Source: Terriglobia bacterium (GTDB lineage Bacteria; Acidobacteriota; Terriglobia; Bryobacterales; Bryobacteraceae). Taken from it: a stretch of DNA of 47,219 bases. The first letter of the stretch is position 1. Each line of letters starts with the position of its first letter. The notes under the pieces were generated by a model. It did not search any database. It was not told the origin of the DNA and saw nothing but the letters and a program-made list of their open reading frames with translations. Shown here piece after piece: positions 9,186 to 15,816 of this stretch. The stretch spans positions 1 to 47,219 of the forward strand of contig JANYJA010000018.1 in the NCBI GenBank assembly GCA_025358575.1. The letters are read 5' to 3'. Position numbers and translations under genes: made by a program.

Positions 9186-10763
9186 ATGCGCATACACATC
9201 GCCGCCATCATTTTGGGGACACTTCCATGCTGCAGTTTCGGTCAAGGAAGCGTCCTAACTTATCACAACGATAACCTCAGGACAGGACAAAACCTCAACG
9301 AGAAGGTGCTGACACCGGCAAACGTCAACTCGGCGACGTTTGGAAAATTGCTGAACCTGCCTGTGGATGGAAAGGTGGATGCGCAGCCGTTGGTGGTGTA
9401 CCCGATCGCAATGGGCGGTAAGAGGCTTCGCACAGTGGTCTATACGGCGACGGAGCATGACAGCGTCTACGCATTCGATGCCGCCACGGGTCAGCAATAC
9501 TGGCATGTCTCGATGTTGAAGACGGGCGAGACAACTTCTGGCGATCATGGGTGCGGACAGGTCACGCCGGAAATTGGGGTGACGGGAACACCGGTGATCG
9601 ATCGCAAATCGGGCCCGCACGGCACTATTTACATCGTGGCGATGAGCAAGGACTCGTCGAATCACTATTTCCAAAGGCTTCATGCGCTCGACCTCACAAC
9701 CGGCGCCGAACAGTTCGGAGGCCCGGTGGATATCGCCGCGACATACCCGGGAACGGGAGACAACAGCAGCAACGGGAATGTTATCTTCGACCCGGGGCAG
9801 TACAAGAATCGGCCGGGTTTGCTTTTGTTGAACGGCGTGGTGTACACGAGTTGGTCATCGCACTGCGATATTCGGCCTTACACGGGTTGGACGATGGGAT
9901 ATAACGAAACGACGCTGGCGCAAACCGCCGTGTTCAACTTCGCTCCAAACGGAAACGAGGCTGCGGTTTGGGCGAGCGGCGCGGGTCCGGCGGCGGATGC
10001 CTCGGGGAATCTATATTTTCAGATCGCCAACGGGACCTTCGATACTGCGCTCAACACGCAAGGTTTTCCGAGCCGAGGGGACTACGGAAACGCTTTCGTG
10101 AAATTGACCCCTAGCGCGGGCAAACTTACAGCCGCCGATTATTGGACGATGTATAACACGGTTGCGGAATCCAACGTGGATGAGGATCTGGGTTCGGGCG
10201 GGATTCTGCTGCTGCCGGACCTGACCGACGCCAGCGGCAAGGTTCGTCACTTGGGAGTGGGCGCGGGCAAGGACCGCAACATCTACGTGGTGGATCGCGA
10301 CAACATGGGAAAATTCAACGCTTCCAGCAATTCCAATATTTATCAGGAACTACCGCTGGCCCTTAACGGCCAGGAGTACGCAATGCCGGCGTGGTTCAAC
10401 GGTTACGTCTACATTTGCGCGGTGGGCGATGTGATTCGCGCTTATAAAGTAACCTCGGCGCTGCTGTCGACGACGCCGACCTCATCGTCGCCGACGGCAC
10501 TGGCGTATCCCGGCGCGACGCCTTCGATCTCGGCGAACGGGACCACGAACGCAATCTTGTGGGCCGTGGAAAACACCAATCCGGCGATTCTTCATGCCTA
10601 TGATGCGAATGATTTGGTGACTGAGCTTTATAACAGCAACCAGGCTTCGGGCGGGCGCGACCAGTTCGGCGCCGGCAACAAATTCATTACACCGACCATC
10701 GCGAACGGCAAAGTGTTCGTGGGAACGACCAATAGTGTAACGGTGTTCGGATTATTGAAGTAG
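9186..10763 (+). CDS. Secreted PQQ-type beta-propeller protein
   Basis: 525 residues with a signal peptide (about 1-19, ending CCSFG). The start YHNDNLRTGQNLNEKVLTPANVN and the later DGKVDAQPLVVYP, VYAFDAATGQQYW and TPVIDRKSGPHGTIYIVAM segments match a family of secreted pyrrolo-quinoline-quinone-like repeat proteins common in Acidobacteria. Repeated blade-like strands with aromatic-glycine motifs continue to FVGTTNSVTVFGLLK. Cofactor use is not evident; many relatives are non-enzymatic propellers. A good Shine-Dalgarno (AAGGAAG) supports the start. It lies 50 bases after the DUF1080 gene and 72 before the second halogenase-like gene. Confidence 0.82.
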   Translation: MRIHIAAIILGTLPCCSFGQGSVLTYHNDNLRTGQNLNEKVLTPANVNSATFGKLLNLPVDGKVDAQPLVVYPIAMGGKRLRTVVYTATEHDSVYAFDAATGQQYWHVSMLKTGETTSGDHGCGQVTPEIGVTGTPVIDRKSGPHGTIYIVAMSKDSSNHYFQRLHALDLTTGAEQFGGPVDIAATYPGTGDNSSNGNVIFDPGQYKNRPGLLLLNGVVYTSWSSHCDIRPYTGWTMGYNETTLAQTAVFNFAPNGNEAAVWASGAGPAADASGNLYFQIANGTFDTALNTQGFPSRGDYGNAFVKLTPSAGKLTAADYWTMYNTVAESNVDEDLGSGGILLLPDLTDASGKVRHLGVGAGKDRNIYVVDRDNMGKFNASSNSNIYQELPLALNGQEYAMPAWFNGYVYICAVGDVIRAYKVTSALLSTTPTSSSPTALAYPGATPSISANGTTNAILWAVENTNPAILHAYDANDLVTELYNSNQASGGRDQFGAGNKFITPTIANGKVFVGTTNSVTVFGLLK

Positions 10764-10835
10764 CGCTAAAACGGTCTTCTTTAGAAGCGTAAATTGGTAG
10801 ATCCCGGGGTTGGCGGGGCCATCTCATGATCTACG

Positions 10836-12494
10836 ATGAGCCAACACTCTAACGAGCAGTTTGATGTCGCCATTATCGGTGCCGGATTTGAAGGAGGATT
10901 GTTAGGAACGATCCTCGCTGCCAACGGCGCCAAGGTTCTCATGATTGAATCCGGGATGCACCCGCGATTCGCCGTCGGCGAATCGACCGTGCGCCACGTG
11001 TTCCGGATGCTCAAAATTATGGGCGAGCGGTTTAACGTGCCGGAGATCAGCGAAAAATTCAGTTCCGGGCAGGAAATTCACGATCACGTCACCACGGCCT
11101 GCGGTGAGAAGCGAAACTTCGGTTTCATCTATCATCGGCCGGGTGAAAAGCAGATTCCAAAAGAATCCACGCAGCTTGTGATTCCGCCATTTCGCGAAGG
11201 GTACGAGGCGCATCTATACCGGCAGGATATCGATTCATTTCTGACTTACTCGGCGGTGGGTCACGGGGCGACGGTGAAGTACAACACGCGCATCGCTGAA
11301 GTGGATATCAACGACAAGGAAGCGACGATCTCGACCACGAGCGGCGAAGAGTTTCGGGCGAGGTACGTGGTGGACGGATCGGGCTACCGTTCGGTGCTGG
11401 CGAACAAATATGGAGTTCGCGAAACGCCGACGCGGCTGAAACATCACTCGCGCTGCCTTTTCACGCACATGGTGAACATCACGCCTTACGACGACTGCGT
11501 GCCCAAGGGGACCTTCAAGGATATGAAGGAGCCGTGGTACAGCGGCACTTGCCATCACATTTTCGACGGCGGCTGGCTCTGGATTATTCCGTTCAACAAT
11601 CGGGAAGGGTCGAGCAATCCGCAATGCAGCATTGGTTTGACGCTGGACACACGACGGTGGCCGAAGCCAACCGACATCACGCCGCAGCAGGAGTTCGACG
11701 AATTTCTGAAGAAGTTCCCGGCGATGGCGCCGCAGTTTGCGAAGGCGAAGACCACGCGAGACTGGGTATCGACGGATCGGCTGCAGTTCTCATCGACGCA
11801 GGTGGTGGGCGACCGCTGGTGCCTTTCGGCGCATGCTTCAGGGTTTATCGACGCGCTGTTCTCGCGCGGGCTGGCGAACGCCTGCGAATTCACGAACGCG
11901 GCGGCGGGGCTTCTGCTCAAGGCGATCAAGGACGACGATTTTTCGAAGGAACGATTCGAATATCTGGAGCGACTTTCGCAGACCAACATCGATTTCAACG
12001 ACATGATGGTGAACTGCGCCTTCATCTCATTCCGCGACTTCGATCTCTGGAACGCATGGTTTCGCGTGTGGGCGCTGGGCGTTGGGCTGGGCGATTTGCG
12101 GCTGACGGCCTCCTATCGAAAGTTCAAAAACACGCATGACGTTTCGGTGCTTCCGGACGCGGAAGAACCGATGGGAGTGTTCTACGCGCATCACCACGGG
12201 TACAAGGAATTCTTCCTCGACGTGGTAGCCAAGATGGAAGCCGTAGACGCGGGTCTGGTGGGACCGAAAGAAGCGGCGCGTTATATCTTCCAGAAAATTT
12301 CCGAAGCCGATTTCCACTCACCGGCGAACAAGATGGCGATTCCCGAAGCGCGCTGCATCAACGTGGGCGCTCCGATAACGCTGATCAAGACGGTAGCGTG
12401 GGCCCTGACTTCGGCTCCGCCGGAGATCAAGGAATACACTCTCGGCGTAATGGCGGACCTAATTCCGAATCGATTTACGGCTACGGCGAGGTAA
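10836..12494 (+). CDS. Flavin-dependent halogenase-family oxidoreductase (copy 2)
   Basis: 552 residues, collinear with copy 1 through at least residue 345. GAGFEG at 15-20, VGES at 47-50 and CGEKRNFGF are shared, and WxWxIP is intact at 247-252 (WLWIIP). The second hallmark is altered: FIDALFSRG at 337-345, with alanine at 340 (codon GCG, 11853-11855) in place of the proline of copy 1. It may therefore have a different substrate or activity, or have lost halogenation. The 72-base gap upstream has no clear Shine-Dalgarno, so regulation may be separate. The last 14 bases overlap the convergent minus-strand gene. Confidence 0.76.
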   Translation: MSQHSNEQFDVAIIGAGFEGGLLGTILAANGAKVLMIESGMHPRFAVGESTVRHVFRMLKIMGERFNVPEISEKFSSGQEIHDHVTTACGEKRNFGFIYHRPGEKQIPKESTQLVIPPFREGYEAHLYRQDIDSFLTYSAVGHGATVKYNTRIAEVDINDKEATISTTSGEEFRARYVVDGSGYRSVLANKYGVRETPTRLKHHSRCLFTHMVNITPYDDCVPKGTFKDMKEPWYSGTCHHIFDGGWLWIIPFNNREGSSNPQCSIGLTLDTRRWPKPTDITPQQEFDEFLKKFPAMAPQFAKAKTTRDWVSTDRLQFSSTQVVGDRWCLSAHASGFIDALFSRGLANACEFTNAAAGLLLKAIKDDDFSKERFEYLERLSQTNIDFNDMMVNCAFISFRDFDLWNAWFRVWALGVGLGDLRLTASYRKFKNTHDVSVLPDAEEPMGVFYAHHHGYKEFFLDVVAKMEAVDAGLVGPKEAARYIFQKISEADFHSPANKMAIPEARCINVGAPITLIKTVAWALTSAPPEIKEYTLGVMADLIPNRFTATAR

Positions 12495-13194
12495 TCTGCA
12501 CGTCGGCGGTGGCGTTTTGCCAATCGGGCAACTCGTAGATCTTCAATTTGGTGGTAAGGGGCGCGGTCATTTCGCGGGACTCGTTAGCCCCTAGCGACGG
12601 CAGCTTAAAAGCAAAGGTGCCGACGGAATCCTCTTCCGATCGAGCGGTGCTGGCCCACAAAGTTACGTTGCCGGCGAGATCCGCAAGTTCAGCGTTGCCG
12701 TGGTTAACGACGACAAAGCGGGCTTGCGGTTTCTTGCGGGAATCGGGAATTATGCGGATGCCCACCACTTCTATATATTTCTGCAGCGGATTGGTGCCTT
12801 TGGCGCGCGCGGTGGCGGTGGGAGCCACGCTGTCGGCGATCTTGTTGTTGCCATAGCGCTGAAGACCATAGTAAATTCCAAGACCCAAGCCCAGAAAAGC
12901 GAGGGCGAACAGGATACCCATGAGCCAGGTCGGCAAGGGCGGGCGCTGGGCGGGAGCGGGGGCATGATAGTGCTGCGGGGGCGGCGGGGGCGCGGCGGCA
13001 TACACGGGCGCGGGCGGAGGCGGGATGTAGGCGGGGGGCGGCGGAACATACGCGGGCGGCGGCGCTTGCTGGAGCGGCGCGGCGATGGGGGGAACGTTGG
13101 CAGCGGCGATCTTGTCGCGCTCCGCGCAATCGGGACATTCAGTTACAGAGGGCCGATTTTCGCGGCCGCACCTCGGACAGATCCATGAGAACAT
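12481..13194 (-). CDS. Zinc-ribbon, proline-rich single-pass membrane protein
   Basis: 237 residues. The N-terminus is a rubredoxin-like zinc ribbon: C6-x2-C9 and C20-x2-C23. A proline-rich linker with repeated PPPAY-type units spans about 40-87, followed by one membrane helix near 88-111 (LPTWLMGILFALAFLGLGLGIYY). The C-terminal ~120 residues form a beta-rich domain (VVGIRIIPDS, ARFVVVNHGNAELADLAGNVTLW) of the sort found in membrane-tethered proteins with an outside domain. Function is unknown. It follows the histidine-rich membrane gene with 10 bases between them, so the two are probably one operon. Confidence 0.72.
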   Translation of the reverse strand: MFSWICPRCGRENRPSVTECPDCAERDKIAAANVPPIAAPLQQAPPPAYVPPPPAYIPPPPAPVYAAAPPPPPQHYHAPAPAQRPPLPTWLMGILFALAFLGLGLGIYYGLQRYGNNKIADSVAPTATARAKGTNPLQKYIEVVGIRIIPDSRKKPQARFVVVNHGNAELADLAGNVTLWASTARSEEDSVGTFAFKLPSLGANESREMTAPLTTKLKIYELPDWQNATADVQITSP

Positions 13195-13204
13195 GTTGGC
13201 TCTT

Positions 13205-14632
13205 TCAATTTACCGCAGCGTCGAAGACGCCCGTATCCACGTGTTCGTTGCGCTTGATCTGCACGAAGATGCGATAGATTCCAGGTCCGGGAAAACCGTA
13301 AGGGAAGGAAACGGTGGAGGGGGGCGTGGAGGGCGTGTTCATGCTTTGCATGGCGCCGTCGGCCATCATGAGCGCGGCCATGGAGACAGATCCGGATGGA
13401 TGCACGTGGGCGAACACGTTACCATCGGCGCGCACGAACTCGGCGTGGCCGGGCATTCCCATGTATAGCTGCATATCGGGCGCGAGATTCCCCGCCCTGT
13501 CTTCCACGCGAAATAGGAAACGATAGAGGCGGCGCGATTGCAGGGGCTGCGAGTCGCGCATCCACACCATGCGGAAGCCATCCGAAAGCGGCGCGGCGGT
13601 GCGCGAGATATCGGCTTGATAGAGGGCGGCGGCGGTGCCGACGGAATCGTCTCCATCGAGGGCGCGGCCTTGAATGGCGGGCAAATCGATTTCGGTTACG
13701 GCGGTTTCGGCGAAGCCGGTATCGTGCACGACATCGGCGAAGATCTTGTAATGTCCGGGGTCGACGTTGGGCAGCGCGAGGGAGAACTCGCCGGGCTGCA
13801 CTTCATCCGGATGCAGGTGCCAGAGGCGATCCATCGCGGGAGTGCGGACGAGAAACAGATGCATCAGATGGTTGTGATCGGGGACCAGATCGTCGAGTTT
13901 GCGAAAGCCTTCCCAGCCTTGGTCGCGCAGATGCAGGTCGAGACGATTACCGTTGGTTAAGTGAGCGGCGAGGCCGAGCGGTTTATAGAGATTGTCGCGA
14001 TAGTCGCTATCTTGGGAACCCCACCAATGCTGGCCGGCACAGAGCGCGAGGATGCAGAGGACAGCGGCGAGGGCCATGACGATATTGGCGCGGCGACGAC
14101 GGCTGCCTGTCGGTGCGAGGCCGGCATCGAGGGGCGCTTCACGCACGCTGGCGCCAATGATGCTAACCAGGCCGACGACTAAAAACGCCATCATCCCGAA
14201 TAACAAAATAGCCATCGGCGTTTGCATGGGGCGAGTTTGCGAAGCGATGGCGGGGATGGGGACGGACAGTGTTCCAGGACCGCGCGCTCCCTCGACTTGC
14301 GCGCGCACTTGCCAGGAACCGAAAGTCATGAGCCAGACGGAGCCGGTATAGAACCGCGGATCGGCTTTGGAACGCTGCAGAAGATCGGGCGTGGGCGGAT
14401 ATTTTTTCGCGAGGCCCGTGAGTGGGACGGGGACGACGCGGATTTCGCGAACATCGGCGGCCGAAGTGCGGATTTCGACTTCGGCTACGCCGGGGATGAC
14501 GACTGGCGGGCGAAGCGTGACGAGAAGCGGATAGGGGCCGGCGGTGCCTTCGAGAAAAACATCGGGGCTGCCAACGTGGGCGGTCGCGATGGTGGTGAGT
14601 AGCAGAAGGATAAGCGCGGGTTTACCGGTCAC
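13205..14632 (-). CDS. Histidine-rich membrane protein of unknown function
   Basis: 475 residues. A signal peptide (about 1-18) leads to an Ig-like outside domain, then two membrane helices near 137-160 and 182-200, then a large C-terminal outside domain. A cluster of histidines sits at 253, 255, 258, 272 and 274 (DHNHLMHLF, LWHLHPDE) next to a segment (GHYKIFADVVHDTGFAETAV) that resembles FixH/YtkA-like or copper-handling Ig folds. Metal binding is an inference from these residues. No recognised enzyme motif is seen. The zinc-ribbon membrane protein is encoded 10 bases downstream. Confidence 0.66.
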   Translation of the reverse strand: MTGKPALILLLLTTIATAHVGSPDVFLEGTAGPYPLLVTLRPPVVIPGVAEVEIRTSAADVREIRVVPVPLTGLAKKYPPTPDLLQRSKADPRFYTGSVWLMTFGSWQVRAQVEGARGPGTLSVPIPAIASQTRPMQTPMAILLFGMMAFLVVGLVSIIGASVREAPLDAGLAPTGSRRRRANIVMALAAVLCILALCAGQHWWGSQDSDYRDNLYKPLGLAAHLTNGNRLDLHLRDQGWEGFRKLDDLVPDHNHLMHLFLVRTPAMDRLWHLHPDEVQPGEFSLALPNVDPGHYKIFADVVHDTGFAETAVTEIDLPAIQGRALDGDDSVGTAAALYQADISRTAAPLSDGFRMVWMRDSQPLQSRRLYRFLFRVEDRAGNLAPDMQLYMGMPGHAEFVRADGNVFAHVHPSGSVSMAALMMADGAMQSMNTPSTPPSTVSFPYGFPGPGIYRIFVQIKRNEHVDTGVFDAAVN

Positions 14633-14667
14633 GTTGGACTAAGAAACTATTGTAAGCCGCAGCGGAT

Positions 14668-15306
14668 TTACTGGATTTCGCCAGGCTCAATACGGGGACC
14701 CTCGGCTTGGCGGGGAGGGTTGGGATCAGCCGCAAGAGGGGGGTCGCAAGGGTGCAAAGGCTCGGTCTCGGAATCGGATTGGGTTTGATTCGTCACTACA
14801 GATGTCGCGTCTTTAGACTCGGCATGGCGGGCGGCTTGCAGGGCGCGGAGCTCCTTCATGGATTGGGCATAGAGGCGATGCAGGCGGGCCTCCTGCTGCG
14901 GGATACGTTTGAGCATCTTGCTGTTAATGGCATCGTATTGGAGCATGTAGGCGAGGTGGATGTTGGGGTCGTCGGGGAGCGCCGCCAACTCTTCGGCGAG
15001 GGTGATGGTGTAGAGGCTGTAGGTGGCGTCTTCGATGCGCGTGAGGCGGCGAAGTTTCCACTTGCAGTCGGTCAAAGTATCGACGGCATGCGATTCGAGG
15101 GGACCGACGGGCTTGCAGGCCTTCTGATATTCGGTGAGAAGGGCGGCGCGCTCGGCGGGGTCCTCGCCGGGGATGAGAGTCTGGGTGGAGTAGGCACCGT
15201 GACGGGTGGCGTTTTGGGATGAAGCAAGTTTGCCCTCGGGGGTGACGGGGCCGGTAGAGTGCTGCGCGTTGGCGCGGTTCGCGTCGATCTGTGCCTGTGT
15301 GGCCAT
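14668..15306 (-). CDS. Multicopy-family protein with STGPVTPEGK...RHG N-terminus
   Basis: 212 residues, soluble and highly charged. The N-terminus (ANRANAQHSTGP, TPEGKLASSQNATRHGAY) is the signature of a family found in many copies in acidobacterial and planctomycete genomes, with no established function. The middle is helical and rich in Arg, Leu and Glu; the last ~40 residues are low complexity (Ser, Asp, Pro). The N-terminal motif is basic and could contact nucleic acid, which is inference. It stands alone, 35 bases downstream of the start of the histidine-rich gene. Confidence 0.7.
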   Translation of the reverse strand: MATQAQIDANRANAQHSTGPVTPEGKLASSQNATRHGAYSTQTLIPGEDPAERAALLTEYQKACKPVGPLESHAVDTLTDCKWKLRRLTRIEDATYSLYTITLAEELAALPDDPNIHLAYMLQYDAINSKMLKRIPQQEARLHRLYAQSMKELRALQAARHAESKDATSVVTNQTQSDSETEPLHPCDPPLAADPNPPRQAEGPRIEPGEIQ

Positions 15307-15419
15307 GAGAACGTTTCCTCGATTCGATGTTAGAGGGGCGGAAATGAGGTGGAGGGGTTGCGGGCGGAGTAAGTGGTTTAAAATGTGGGGAAAATAAAAT
15401 TTGGCGTTTGGTGATTAAA

Positions 15420-15434
15420 TACCAGCGCCTGGTA
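15420..15434 (+). promoter_or_regulatory. Inverted repeat, candidate PadR operator
   Basis: TACCAG-CGC-CTGGTA is a perfect 6-bp inverted repeat with a 3-base centre, placed 2 bases before the -35 box of the PadR gene. PadR regulators usually repress their own promoter, so this is a natural operator candidate. No binding data. Confidence 0.42.
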
Positions 15435-15436
15435 CC

Positions 15437-15467
15437 TTGACACTCTACCTACCTAGCGTGTCATACT
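15437..15467 (+). promoter_or_regulatory. Candidate promoter of the PadR-ADOP operon
   Basis: A perfect -35 box TTGACA (15437-15442) is followed after 19 bases by CATACT (15462-15467). The predicted transcription start falls within a few bases of the PadR ATG at 15476, and no Shine-Dalgarno is present, so the message may be leaderless. Confidence 0.5.
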
Positions 15468-15475
15468 AGTGGCGT

Positions 15476-15805
15476 ATGCCTGACAAGAAGACCGATCTCA
15501 TCCAAGGCACGCTGGATCTGCTGATTCTAAAAACCATCGCACCCGAGGCGATCCACGGGTATGGGATCGCGCAACGAATCCTTCTGACCTCGAAAGAGAT
15601 ATTGCAGGTGCAGCAGGGATCTTTATATCCGGCATTGCATCGATTGGAACGGAAGGGGCTGCTGAAGTCCGAGTGGCAGGAGTCGGGCAGCGGGCCCATG
15701 GCGAAATACTACTCGCTGACGGCGGCCGGCCGGAAAAGTTTGCAGGAAGAAAAGGCGCAGTGGCAGCGCTATGCGGGCGCGGTGGCGCTGGTGCTTGAGT
15801 CTTAG
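15476..15805 (+). CDS. PadR-family transcriptional regulator
   Basis: 109 residues, the size of short PadR proteins. The winged-helix region is clear: LIQGTLDLLILKTI, HGYGIAQRI, LQVQQGSLYPALHRLERKGLLKSEW and the wing AKYYSLTAAGRKSL. The family acts as a cytoplasmic, often ligand-responsive repressor. The permease gene begins 11 bases after the stop, a pairing seen again and again in Acidobacteria, so this probably controls that permease and itself. It has no ribosome-binding site; a start codon at the transcription start is likely. Confidence 0.93.
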   Translation: MPDKKTDLIQGTLDLLILKTIAPEAIHGYGIAQRILLTSKEILQVQQGSLYPALHRLERKGLLKSEWQESGSGPMAKYYSLTAAGRKSLQEEKAQWQRYAGAVALVLES

Positions 15806-15816
15806 CTAGGAGGATT

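Noticed and set aside
12704-13188. Open frames of 144-162 codons opposite or inside the zinc-ribbon gene
   Set aside because: They arise from the proline- and alanine-coding GC-rich linker; the minus-strand zinc-ribbon frame has real motifs and these do not.
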